A model generated the notes under the pieces. It had not been told where the DNA came from. It was given only the letters and a program-made list of their open reading frames with translations, and did not search any database. Both the position numbers and the translations under genes were made by a program. A DNA stretch of 64,000 bases from Corallococcus soli (GTDB lineage Bacteria; Myxococcota; Myxococcia; Myxococcales; Myxococcaceae): contig NZ_JAAIYO010000009.1 of the NCBI RefSeq assembly GCF_014930455.1, positions 277,941 to 341,940 on the forward strand, read 5' to 3'. This document shows positions 17,888 through 25,914 of this stretch, piece after piece. How positions within the stretch are numbered: position 1 is the first letter of the stretch; every line of letters starts with the position of its first letter.

Positions 17888-18553
17888 ATGAACACCCACC
17901 GCCTTCACTCCCGCTCCCTGGGAACCCTCTTTCTCCTTGCGTTCTTCGCCTACGGCATCGGCACCGCGCTCGTCACCTCCGTCCTGAAGGCGCCGGAGCA
18001 CCTGGCCGTGGTGGCCGGTCAGAGGGCGCCGTTCGTCGCGGGCGCGCTGCTGCTCCTGTTGAACTCCATCATCGTCGTCGGGATTGGTGTGCTGTTCTTT
18101 CCAATCCTCCGCCAGCGGAGCCCGAGCATCGCCGTCGCGTACGTCTGCACGCGGGTCATGGAGGCGCTGACCCTCATCATCGGAGTGGTGTTCCTCCTGT
18201 GCATCCTTCAGCTCGGAGAATCCGCGCAAGGGCAGACGACACCGGAGCTGATGACCCTGCTCAAGCTCTTCTCGAAGGGGAACTTCTGGGCATACCAGCT
18301 CGCGATGATCATCCTGGGAATCGGGAGCGTGGCGTTCTGCCTGTCGCTGTATCAATCCCGACTTCTTCCATCGTGGCTCTCGCTGATGGGCGCGGTGGGC
18401 TACGGGCTTCTGTCGCTGGGGGCCGTGTTCGAGCTCTTCGGGCTGCCGTGGGGCATCCTCTTCTCCGGGCCCGGGGGCCTGTTCGAGCTGCTCCTCGCCG
18501 GCTGGCTCATCGCCAAGGGGTTCCGGACGGTCACGCCTTCCGTCGTGGCGTAG
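17888..18553 (+). CDS. DUF4386 family membrane protein
   Basis: This 221-residue protein has about six hydrophobic segments. The LGTLFLLAFFAYGIGTALVT opening, the central YVCTRVMEALTLIIGVVFLL and the C-terminal GLPWGILFSGPGGLFELLLAGWLIAKGF are typical of DUF4386. The family is of unknown function. It converges on and overlaps by 23 bp the stop region of a Crp/Fnr-type regulator, and these two families are frequent neighbours, so regulation of this gene by that protein is plausible. Confidence 0.85.
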   Translation: MNTHRLHSRSLGTLFLLAFFAYGIGTALVTSVLKAPEHLAVVAGQRAPFVAGALLLLLNSIIVVGIGVLFFPILRQRSPSIAVAYVCTRVMEALTLIIGVVFLLCILQLGESAQGQTTPELMTLLKLFSKGNFWAYQLAMIILGIGSVAFCLSLYQSRLLPSWLSLMGAVGYGLLSLGAVFELFGLPWGILFSGPGGLFELLLAGWLIAKGFRTVTPSVVA

Positions 18554-19136
18554 CCGGCTTGCCGCGCGTGGCGATGCGCTTTCGGATCCGGCTCAAAGAC
18601 TCGGGCTTCACGCCGATGTAGCTGGCCAGTTGGTACTGGGGAATCCGCTGGAGGATGTCCGGCCGCGTCTTCGCGAGCTTGAGGTAGCGCTGCTCCGGGG
18701 CATCGGTGAGATAGGAAGCGAACCGCTCCTGCTGTTCCGCCAGGACCTTCTGCATCACCCTCCGGGAGATGCTCTCAAAGCGAGGGAAGCGCCGATACAG
18801 GTCCCCCTCGCGTTGCTCGGTGCCCACCACCACCGTGGTGTCCTCCGCGCAGACCAGGAAGTGATCCGCCGGGGTCTGGTTCAGCATGCTGTGAATCGAG
18901 AGGACCCATTCGTCCTCGGTGAAGAACCCGTTGCTCCGCTCCTCATCGTCGACGACGGAGTACTGGCGGACGCAGCCCTGGAGGACGAAGTAGGCCTCCG
19001 TGCTGACCTGACCCGCCATGAGCAGGTGCGTGCCTTTCGGGCAGGTCCTCACCACCATGCTGTCCAGGATGGCCTGGGCTTCCTCGTCCGACAGAGGAGC
19101 GATGCGGCGGAAGTAGTCGACGAGCTTGTGCTTCAT
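18531..19136 (-). CDS. Crp/Fnr family transcriptional regulator
   Basis: This 201-residue protein has an N-terminal cyclic-nucleotide-binding-type beta roll (KGTHLLMAGQVSTEAYFVLQGCVRQYS) and a C-terminal helix-turn-helix (IPQYQLASYIGVKPESLSRIRKRI). The effector-binding cassette is degenerate (no GE...RSA), as in the many Crp-like regulators near DUF4386 genes, so cAMP binding is doubtful. It ends with a basic tail (KPATPRRKA). The 3' end overlaps the convergent DUF4386 gene by 23 bp, so antisense transcription across both ends is expected. Confidence 0.9.
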   Translation of the reverse strand: MKHKLVDYFRRIAPLSDEEAQAILDSMVVRTCPKGTHLLMAGQVSTEAYFVLQGCVRQYSVVDDEERSNGFFTEDEWVLSIHSMLNQTPADHFLVCAEDTTVVVGTEQREGDLYRRFPRFESISRRVMQKVLAEQQERFASYLTDAPEQRYLKLAKTRPDILQRIPQYQLASYIGVKPESLSRIRKRIATRGKPATPRRKA

Positions 19137-19252
19137 GAGAGCCCTGCGCGACCGGCGGGAGCCCCATCATCCCACCAAGTCGGCGGACGTGGTCCGAAAA
19201 GGAAGCAAGGCACGTCACAGCAGCCCCTCCGAAAGCAGCCCCGGATGGGACG

Positions 19253-20524
19253 ATGACGCGCCAGGGGTTCCGGCCACCGGGGGCCCCCGGGCTGCTGACG
19301 GAAGCGCCTTGTGGCATCCTCGGCCTCATCACGAAGCTGGAGAGCGACTTGTCCGTCCCTGCTGCCGCGTCTGCTTCCGTCGAAGAGGGCGGGCTCCGCT
19401 ACATCCCCGCGCTCGACGCGCTCCGTGGCATCGCGATTGCCGCCGTGTTCATCCACCACGCGCTCGCTTTTCCCTTCTGGGCGGCGATCGTTCGGATACC
19501 CGGCTTCCACTTCACCCCCGCGCAGACGCTCGCCGTCGAGGTCACCGAGTGGCTTGCGTCGGGCGTGGACCTGTTCTTTGTCCTGTCCGGGTTCCTCATC
19601 ACCCGGATCCTGCTACATACGCGAGGCAACGCTGGCTACTACCGCGCCTTCTACATCTCGCGCGCGTGCCGGATCTTCCCGCTGTACTACCTGTTCCTCG
19701 CGCTCTGCCTGGCGCTGCCGCTCTGGCAGCGCCCGCCGCTCGGGGACGTGCCGTGGTACCTGACGTATCTCTCGAACCACCTCATCTTCTCGCGCGGCTC
19801 CTGGCAGTCGCCCATCCTCGACCACACGTGGTCTCTGGCGATTGAAGAGCAGTTCTATTGGGTGTGGCCGGTCGTCATCGCGCTGATGCCCCGGCGCGCC
19901 ATTCCGTACGTCGCCGCGCTCATCGCCTTCGGCAGCATCGCCCTGCGCTTCCAGCTCACGCTTTCGGGGGCCGGGGAGGCCGTGGTCCGCACGTTCACGC
20001 TCTCGCACCTCGATGGAATCATGTACGGCGCGCTGCTCGCCTGCGTCTCGTCGCGACGCCGCGCCACGCAGGCCGGTGCCGCTTTCGCTGGCGCGGGTCT
20101 CGTCGTCGCGGTGGCGCTCACCGTGACACCTTCGCTCGCTGCGCACCCGGCGCTGCTCTGGGCGACGGCGCTGCCACTGGCGTTCGGCGGCCTCGTAGGG
20201 CTTGTCTTGGGGCGCGCGGAACCACAGCCGGGTTCCGCGCGTTCCCCGCTGCAGGTGTCGCTCTCGTTCCTGGGCAAATACAGCTATTGCATCTACCTGC
20301 TGCAGCAGCCGGTGCTCTGGACACTGGCCAGCTACATCGCCGCACCGCTCTATCTGTCCACTGGGAGCCTGCCGCTGGTGTGGCTCGCGATGCTGGTCGC
20401 GTCCGCGCCGCCCGTCATCGCCATTGCGATGCTCTCGTACCGCGTCTACGAGGCGCCGTGGCTGCGGCTGAAGTCGAGGCTGCTGAGCATGCCCATTGCT
20501 CACGCGCCCCCTCGGCCGGGCTGA
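19253..20524 (+). CDS. Acyltransferase 3 (OafA/YrhL-type) membrane protein
   Basis: This integral membrane O-acyltransferase of up to 423 residues has a core that begins LRYIPALDALRGIAIAAVFIHH, with the conserved catalytic-type His at the end of the first helix. SGVDLFFVLSGFLITRILL and the HTWSLAIEEQFYWVWPV motif of family 3 follow. About ten membrane segments are visible. These enzymes O-acylate cell-surface polysaccharides. The ATG at 19253 is given; a TTG at 19349 preceded by GGAGAG is a good alternative and would remove a 32-residue leader unlike a membrane protein N-terminus. The gene is convergent with the small secreted gene at 20637. Confidence 0.9.
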   Translation: MTRQGFRPPGAPGLLTEAPCGILGLITKLESDLSVPAAASASVEEGGLRYIPALDALRGIAIAAVFIHHALAFPFWAAIVRIPGFHFTPAQTLAVEVTEWLASGVDLFFVLSGFLITRILLHTRGNAGYYRAFYISRACRIFPLYYLFLALCLALPLWQRPPLGDVPWYLTYLSNHLIFSRGSWQSPILDHTWSLAIEEQFYWVWPVVIALMPRRAIPYVAALIAFGSIALRFQLTLSGAGEAVVRTFTLSHLDGIMYGALLACVSSRRRATQAGAAFAGAGLVVAVALTVTPSLAAHPALLWATALPLAFGGLVGLVLGRAEPQPGSARSPLQVSLSFLGKYSYCIYLLQQPVLWTLASYIAAPLYLSTGSLPLVWLAMLVASAPPVIAIAMLSYRVYEAPWLRLKSRLLSMPIAHAPPRPG

Positions 20525-20547
20525 GCGAAGACGCTGAGCAGGATAAG

Positions 20548-20572
20548 CGGGCCGCCGAACGTCGGCGGCCCG
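20548..20572. terminator. Perfect GC-rich hairpin between convergent genes
   Basis: CGGGCCGCCGA pairs with TCGGCGGCCCG around a three-base ACG loop, an uninterrupted 11-bp stem. It lies between the acyltransferase stop (20524) and the convergent small-protein stop (20637). There is no T tract, as in many high-GC terminators. Confidence 0.6.
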
Positions 20573-20636
20573 TGCACGTCAGGAGCGAAACAGAATGACG
20601 GCTCTACCTGCTACGTGTGTTTCGCGCACACGCGTG

Positions 20637-20888
20637 TCAGGGCGTCTCGCATTTCCAGACCGAAGACGCGAGCCACAGGGCGGCCCGAGACACGTGGTTG
20701 TACACCTCCACCACAGGCGTCCCGCCTTGCGCCGTGCATTCGGCGATGGCATCGGCGCGGGCATCCGCCAACGCGACGCCGGGGTCATGGCTCTGTCCGC
20801 TGCCCGTGACGTACACCACGGCAGCCAGAGCCGAGCCGGGAATGGACAGCAGAAGCATCAATGCAAGGGCGATGGGCTGCTTTTTCAT
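20637..20888 (-). CDS. Small secreted protein of unknown function
   Basis: This 83-residue protein has a Sec signal peptide (MKKQPIALALMLLLSIPGSALA) and a mature part of about 60 residues. VALADARADAIAECTAQGG and the C-terminal WKCETP contain two cysteines that could pair. GGGAGAG lies five bases before the ATG at 20888. The Ala-rich DARADAIAEC stretch resembles small DUF4189-like or SH3-like envelope proteins, but no family can be assigned. Confidence 0.65.
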   Translation of the reverse strand: MKKQPIALALMLLLSIPGSALAAVVYVTGSGQSHDPGVALADARADAIAECTAQGGTPVVEVYNHVSRAALWLASSVWKCETP

Positions 20889-21437
20889 GTTCACTCTCCC
20901 GAGATGGATCCGGACGGGCATTCGAACTCCCGACCCGAGCTGGCCCCTGGTACACGCGGAGGATTGATACAGGCTCACGGATCCGCTTCACCAGCGACAG
21001 GCCTTGGTGCGCAAGCAGGTTCATGGCGAAGAAAGAACTGGCTCCGCCCGGATCTTCGACCAGCGACAGCACGGCATACACAAAACCAGACGCCCGCATC
21101 ATCAAAGGGCTCTTCAAGCAGGCGTGCTGCACAGCTTCATCAGCAAATCACCACCATCTTCATTGGCGATGAAATCCTGATTCATTGATTATAACGGGTT
21201 TTACAGGTAACGGCAAGGGTAGCGGAATCAGTGCTCGGCCTGACCGGAATGTGCCGCCATGCACCCGAAGAGCCGTGGCACCTACGGCAGCCTGCGGGTG
21301 CACGCGGCATGTGGAGCCAATGTCGCCCTCGCGCCTCCCCCTTGCCGCGAACTCGCCGCGGGTCCGTTGGCCTCGGAGAGCGGTTGTCACAAGCACCTGT
21401 GGGGCATGCGGCGGTGGCCTGAGGAGCACTCCGTCAC
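20889..21437. other. Intergenic region, AT-richer, with tRNA-like scar
   Basis: This 549-bp stretch lies between two minus-strand genes. Around 21120-21220 it is noticeably AT-richer (for example TGATTCATTGATTATAACGG) than its surroundings. At 20906-20984, read on the minus strand, GGATCCG and CGGATCC arms enclose 65 bases that include a T-arm-like GGAGTTCGAATGCCC. The tRNA fold is not complete and no anticodon arm is convincing, so it may be a decayed tRNA or an integration scar. Short open frames here lack recognisable domains. Confidence 0.3.
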
Positions 21438-22325
21438 TCATTTCCCGAGTTCGGTCGCGAGCAGGTCGAACACCCGTCGGATTCGCTTGCTGGTGTTCAG
21501 CTCGCGGTGGGTCGTCAGCCAGATGGGAAGGAACAACGGGGCGAGGCTGGGGAGGGCCCGCCGGACCAGCGGCTCGGCGTCTCCCACGCGCTCGGGAGCG
21601 ACGCCCACGCCGATGCCCTGCTTGACCATCTCCCAGAGCACGAGGTGGTTCCCCGTCAGCACCGGGAAGTTCCGTCGCGTCAGGCTCAAGCCCAGCCCGT
21701 TCAGCCCGTTGAGCATGACGTCGGTCCCGCCAATCCCGATGAAGTCGGCGCGACTCAGTGCCTTCGGCGTACGTGGGTTGCCGATGCGCGCAAGGTAGCG
21801 GGTCGCCGCATACAGCCGCATCGGGTCGTCCCTGACCTTGGTGGCGATGAGGTCGGGCTGGGTGGGGCGGAAGTTCCGGATCGCGATATCCGCCTCCCGC
21901 CGGCGCAGATCGACCGCGGTGTTGGTTGCGATGAGCTCGATGTCGATGCCCGGCGCCTCGCGCCGAAGCTTCTCCACGAGGGCAGGCAGCAGGAAGGCCG
22001 AGTAGATCTCGTTGGCCGTGATGCGAACCAGTCCGGTGACGCTCTGCGACTGTCCGCCGGCCGCCAGCGAGACACGCCCCGCGGCGTCGCCCATGGCTCG
22101 AACGTGCTCGAGCAGCTCGCGCCCGCTCGGCGTCAGCGTGAGGCTCCGCCCCACGCGCTCGAACAGCACCACGCCCAGCTCGTCCTCGAGCGCGCTCACC
22201 TGACGCCCGAGTGTCGGCTGCGCCATGCCGAGCGCACGCGCCGCCGCCGTGAGCGAGCCCTCTTCCGCGGTGACCAGGAAGGCCCGCGCCCGATTCCAAT
22301 CAAAGTTGACCGCCCGCCAATCCAT
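21438..22325 (-). CDS. LysR family transcriptional regulator
   Basis: This protein of about 295 residues opens with MDWRAVNFDWNRARAFLVTA and carries the LysR winged helix-turn-helix (EGSLTAAARALGMAQPTLGR, then QVSALEDELGVVLFER). A substrate-binding domain follows, with IRITANEI-like and LPIWLTTHRELNTSKRIR segments. The ATG at 22325 is preferred; another in-frame ATG lies at 22337. It is divergent from the DUF2306 gene at 22464. Under the usual LysR arrangement that neighbour, as well as its own promoter, would be its target. The inducer is unknown. Confidence 0.92.
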   Translation of the reverse strand: MDWRAVNFDWNRARAFLVTAEEGSLTAAARALGMAQPTLGRQVSALEDELGVVLFERVGRSLTLTPSGRELLEHVRAMGDAAGRVSLAAGGQSQSVTGLVRITANEIYSAFLLPALVEKLRREAPGIDIELIATNTAVDLRRREADIAIRNFRPTQPDLIATKVRDDPMRLYAATRYLARIGNPRTPKALSRADFIGIGGTDVMLNGLNGLGLSLTRRNFPVLTGNHLVLWEMVKQGIGVGVAPERVGDAEPLVRRALPSLAPLFLPIWLTTHRELNTSKRIRRVFDLLATELGK

Positions 22326-22463
22326 GCATTTTCGCATATCAGGTGAAGGAACTCAGTCAATTCCGTTGATGGTCGCGGAAGGCTATCTGTTCGCATGGGA
22401 CGAGGCGTCGCCGTCATCACGCGCGTTGCCCATCGTCCCGACACCGACAGGAGAAGAGCCTCA

Positions 22464-23147
22464 ATGACCTCCACCACCAAGGCCGAGCGGCTCGTGCCCG
22501 CTGCGCTGGTCGCGCTCTCGCTCGTGCCCATCCTGGCCGGCGCCGCCCGTCTGGCCGAGCTGACGGGCGGCGCCGAGCTCACGCCGCGCAACGCGCGGTT
22601 CTTCGCATCGCCCCTACCGCTGGCGCTGCACGTCCTCAGCGCCAGCGTGTATTGCGCCCTGGGTGCCTTCCAGTTCGCCCCGGACTTTCGCCGCCGACGG
22701 CCCGGCTGGCACCGCGTCGCCGGGCGGCTCCTGGTCGCGTGCGGCCTCGTGGCAGGGCTCTCGGGCTTGTGGATGACGCTGTTCTATCCCCGCGCCGAAG
22801 GCGACGGTGAGCTCCTCGACGGCCTGCGGCTCCTGTTCGGCTCGGCGATGGTCCTGTCCCTCATCCTGGGGCTGGCCGCGATCCTGCGGCGAGACGTCGG
22901 CGGCCACCGGGCCTGGATGATTCGAGGCTACGCCATCGGTCTGGGCGCGGGCACGCAGGTGCTGGTCTCCGTGCCCTGGTTCCTCATCGTCGGCGCGCCG
23001 GGCGAGCTCGCCAGAGCGCTGCTGTTAGGTGCCGGCTGGGTCATCAACCTCGCCGTGGCCGAGTGGGTCATTCGTCGACAAACCGCCTCTCCCGTTCGCG
23101 CTGCCGAGATGCGCGCCAGCGTCGGAAACGCCTCACGCCCGGCATAG
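22464..23147 (+). CDS. DUF2306 family membrane protein
   Basis: This 227-residue protein has about six membrane segments. The GWHRVAGRLLVACGLVAGLSG and HRAWMIRGYAIGLGAGTQVL segments (with conserved His residues) are typical of DUF2306, which resembles haem-binding membrane domains. AGGAGAAGAG precedes the ATG. The gene lies opposite the LysR gene with a 138-bp shared promoter region. The function of the family is undefined. Confidence 0.85.
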   Translation: MTSTTKAERLVPAALVALSLVPILAGAARLAELTGGAELTPRNARFFASPLPLALHVLSASVYCALGAFQFAPDFRRRRPGWHRVAGRLLVACGLVAGLSGLWMTLFYPRAEGDGELLDGLRLLFGSAMVLSLILGLAAILRRDVGGHRAWMIRGYAIGLGAGTQVLVSVPWFLIVGAPGELARALLLGAGWVINLAVAEWVIRRQTASPVRAAEMRASVGNASRPA

Positions 23148-23164
23148 GTATAGGCGTGTACCTG

Positions 23165-23220
23165 CTCCCGCGAGCAGGGGCGGAGCCGGGGCTGGAGGAG
23201 GAGAGCCCAGCCTTTGCGCG
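23165..23220 (+). repeat. Dispersed direct repeat, copy 1
   Basis: This sequence of about 56 bp begins CTCCCGCGAGCAGGGGCGGA and ends CCCAGCCTTTGCGCG. It is nearly identical to 25410-25466, with four mismatches and one single-base indel. Its start can form a small hairpin. Both copies sit directly in front of IS91-like transposase fragments on the same strand. Confidence 0.8.
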
Positions 23221-23362
23221 AGCGAGGTGGAGCGTGGCCTGCCCCGGTACGTGGAGCGGGACTTCGCCAAGTACCTGGAGTGCGGCGTGCTGGTGCACGG
23301 CTTCGCGCGGGTGCGCTGCGAGAGTTGCACGGGCGAGCTGCTCGTCGTCCGCGCCTGGCCCC
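23221..23362 (+). pseudogene. IS91-like transposase fragment (zinc-binding N-terminal part)
   Basis: The translation ERGLPRYVERDFAKYLECG followed by VLVHGFARVRCESCTGELLVV matches the N-terminal zinc-binding region of IS91/IS801-type transposases (CG...C..C spacing and the RYVERDF opening). The frame loses similarity after about 23362, where the catalytic Y2 region should begin. It is a remnant with no start codon and no element ends visible. Confidence 0.65.
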
Positions 23363-23571
23363 GGCGCGGGGACCACCCTGCAGGCGGGGTGCTGAGCCTG
23401 GCGCAGCCACTACCAACAAGGCTCTGCCGCCCTCCTCAAGCAAAGGCGGCCAGGGTAGCAGTGTGCCCCAAGGGCAGGCACAGCCCCTACACCGGCACCG
23501 AAGCCCGCGCAGAAGTAGCGGACAGGCCGATACGGCACGGCCTCCCAGTGGACCCGTGGAAGACGCCGTGC

Positions 23572-24687
23572 CTACTCCCCCTCACCCTCCTGCGCCTTCT
23601 CAGCACCCTCTATGAGCCCACCTGTAAAGCCCAAGATATCGCCATGTTTTTCACCGTCAGTGCCCATCTCTTCCGGCGAAACCTCGCGTCGCGGCCACAC
23701 TTGATCCGCTACGAAAAAATTCACCCCACCCAGCACCTCCAACAACTCCCTGCCGTATTCATTGTCCTTCACGCCAATCATACAACTCAGAGCATACTCA
23801 ACCGCACCCGCAACAACGTCCGCAATCTGCAACCCCGCATATGATGGGGACGGCTCAAAACGAGTCGATCGCAGAGCAAGCGGAAACGTCATGACCCGCC
23901 TGTCATACCCCACCATCGCAGGCGGAACGCCCGGATCCACCAAGGCATCCCAAATATGCTTCTGCTTCGACATTTTTGATGACGAATCATGAATCACATC
24001 AAGCGCATTCGGGATTGGATTTTCATGCCGCCAGCGCGCCATCAACCCAAGGGCCGAGGTGAGCGATACATCCAGCGAATTCTTCCCCAAGGAATTGTAA
24101 TACCCAAATCCCAGCTTATACTGAGCTATCTCAATCATGGAAACAATTCCACGCGCGTCTTCTGTCAGGTCCGCATCAGCTAGAAACCTGAAGAAGGCCC
24201 TGTAGTTCACAGGTTCGCGCGTGCGCATCATGACCTGAAAAAGTTTCAACATCTTCTCAAAGAAGTCCGCACCGATAAACACAGGCAGTACGGAATGCAT
24301 CATGTTCGCCAGGGCGATATTCCCGCCGCGAAGATACAGGTCCTCGCCATCCAGGCGCATGCATGGCTCAACCGTGTAGTCCACGATCTTGCCGACAATG
24401 GCATATTTCTTATGAACGACGGCGCACTTGATGCGGCCAACACACGTTCCCGCCAGCTCCCTGAGGGCCGACAGAACCATTTCCCGTTGGTTCTCATTCC
24501 GACGCAACTCAGAGTGCTTTAATTCCGTCGCCTGGACCTTCCCGAAGAACTTCGCCTTGAAGTCTCGGCACTCCTCTTCGCTCAGGGAGTGGGTCGCCAG
24601 CACAAAGACCTGCTGATCCTTGTTGAAGAGATCCTCGCCCGTAAATCCAGACTCGTCGACGAACAGTGTCTTCGCATCATTGCTCAA
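23572..24687 (-). CDS. DUF3800 domain protein
   Basis: This 371-residue protein carries the DUF3800 hallmarks: N-terminal FVDESGFTG (two acidic residues typical of an RNase H-like fold), LKHSELRR, the LDVIHDSSSKMSKQ segment and C-terminal SYAGLQIADVVAGAVEYAL with a conserved Asp. The TTG start at 24687 is five bases after AGGAGG. The gene is clearly AT-richer than its neighbours and lies among transposase scars, so it is probably horizontally acquired. DUF3800 proteins are predicted metal-dependent nucleases and are often found in phages and defence islands. A defence role here is inference. Confidence 0.88.
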   Translation of the reverse strand: MSNDAKTLFVDESGFTGEDLFNKDQQVFVLATHSLSEEECRDFKAKFFGKVQATELKHSELRRNENQREMVLSALRELAGTCVGRIKCAVVHKKYAIVGKIVDYTVEPCMRLDGEDLYLRGGNIALANMMHSVLPVFIGADFFEKMLKLFQVMMRTREPVNYRAFFRFLADADLTEDARGIVSMIEIAQYKLGFGYYNSLGKNSLDVSLTSALGLMARWRHENPIPNALDVIHDSSSKMSKQKHIWDALVDPGVPPAMVGYDRRVMTFPLALRSTRFEPSPSYAGLQIADVVAGAVEYALSCMIGVKDNEYGRELLEVLGGVNFFVADQVWPRREVSPEEMGTDGEKHGDILGFTGGLIEGAEKAQEGEGE

Positions 24688-25041
24688 GCAGTCCTCCTGA
24701 CCGCGGACGCAACTCCTGAAGCCGACCGTACTACACCACCCGACCTGTACCTTTTCTCACGGCCCTCGGACCGACACGGCTCCAGGGCAAGACCCTGTCC
24801 CGTGGGCGTCGGGTTTTCGCCCGGCGCGTCCTGGGTGGGACTGTCGGTGGCCGACGCTGTGCGTGGACGAGAGGGGAACCGGGTGGACCGCAAGGATGAT
24901 GGCAGCGGCAAAGTGGGGATCGGAACGCAATATCCGCTCGGGCAGTTCGCCCGGCGCTCCAGACGAGTCAGGAGCACCCGGACGCGGAAGCGCGGGCGCG
25001 CGCAGGACACAGTGCGCGCCTGAACGGAGGTCTTCTCCGGC
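24688..25041. other. Intergenic region, no supported gene
   Basis: This 354-bp stretch lies between the DUF3800 start and a plus-strand pseudogene. Base composition returns to high GC after about 24760. Open frames are present on both strands but their translations are Arg/Gly-rich and resemble no domain. It presumably carries the promoter of the DUF3800 gene. Confidence 0.35.
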
Positions 25042-25409
25042 ATGCTCCAGGGCACGCTGACCGTCGGCTCGCGCGTTGCCGTGGCGGAAGTCCCCGCGTG
25101 GGCGACGCTGGAGGTCGCCAAGGGCGGCTTCGCCACCGGGCGCCTGCTGGCGGAAGGGGCGCTGCAACCGCATGAGCAGGCCCTGTTGTCCCGGCTCCAA
25201 CGGGACGACACGGGCAGCGCGCGGGCAGTGCTGAACGCGTGGTATCTGGGCGAGGAGGGGCTCGCGGAACTGCGGCGGATGCTTCAGACGAGCAGCTGTC
25301 GCTCCAGGTCCCCGAGGAGGGCGCGCTGCTCGTGGTGGCGTGGCTGCTCGACCATGACCAGGCAGAGCGCGCGCGAAGCCTGCTCGACCAGTTGGCTCCG
25401 TTCTCCCCT
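25042..25409 (+). pseudogene. Frameshifted, truncated gene of unknown function
   Basis: The first frame reads VAVAEVPAWATLEVAKGGF, GALQPHEQALLSRLQRDD and LNAWYLGEEGLAELRR. Near 25275 the sensible reading moves to another frame with DASDEQLSLQVPEEGALLVV and AWLLDHDQAERARSLLDQLAPF. Both parts read as one natural protein, so a single-base frameshift is likely. The gene is then cut off by the 52-bp repeat at 25410. It looks like the N-terminal half of a larger myxobacterial protein of unknown role. Confidence 0.6.
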
Positions 25410-25466
25410 CTCCCGCGAGCGGGAGCGGAACCGGGGCTGGAGGAGCAGAGCCCAGCCTTTGCCGCG
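25410..25466 (+). repeat. Dispersed direct repeat, copy 2
   Basis: This copy begins CTCCCGCGAGCGGGAGCGGA, in which CTCCCGC and GCGGGAG can pair around GA, and ends CCCAGCCTTTGCCGCG. It matches 23165-23220 closely and has the same orientation. It interrupts the pseudogene on its left and abuts an IS91-like C-terminal fragment on its right. Confidence 0.8.
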
Positions 25467-25700
25467 ACGGTGGAGAGCCGAGGAAGAAGCGCACACCCCG
25501 TTTGGACTGGGCCGGGCTGCTGCGCAGGACGTTCGCCCTGGATGTGTTCGCGTGATTGAGGTGTAGAGGTAGGCGGCGAGTCTTGGCTTACGTGAAGCAA
25601 GCAGCAGGGGGCAGAGCGATTCTGGAGCACCCAGGGTTGCCCACGGCGAGTGCGCGCCTAGCCCCCGCGCGAAGGCCGCCCCGGGCCGCAGGCTGTTGAA
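25467..25700 (+). pseudogene. IS91-like transposase fragment (C-terminal part)
   Basis: One frame gives KKRTPRLDWAGLLRRTFALDV. After a frameshift near 25555 another gives RRVLAYVKQAAGGRAILEHP and GLPTASARLAPARRPPR. These are the successive C-terminal motifs of IS91-type transposases (LDWA.LL.RTF..DV, then RRVLAY and the HLGLPT-like segment). Together with the zinc-binding fragment at 23221 they are in correct order and orientation, suggesting a single decayed or interrupted element. Confidence 0.6.
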
Positions 25701-25914
25701 GCTCGCGCCACCACCGCCAGCCACCAGAGCCAGGGGCCTGCCGCGCCCCGCCTGGGAAGGCGGTTGAGCTGGGCTGGCGTGTGTCTGCTGGAGCCTCAAT
25801 CGCTTCTGCCCGAGCCTGACGGGCGGCTCATGGGCTCTCCGTCAGCGTCCCCCTCGGCTCCCGACCCTTCCCCCAACAGCTCTCCTGTCCTTCCCATGCT
25901 TCCGGCTGGTGTCC

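Noticed and set aside
20906..20984. Functional tRNA gene
   Set aside because: The arms pair, but the T stem is mismatched next to the loop and no anticodon arm with a seven-base loop can be drawn. It is kept only as a scar.
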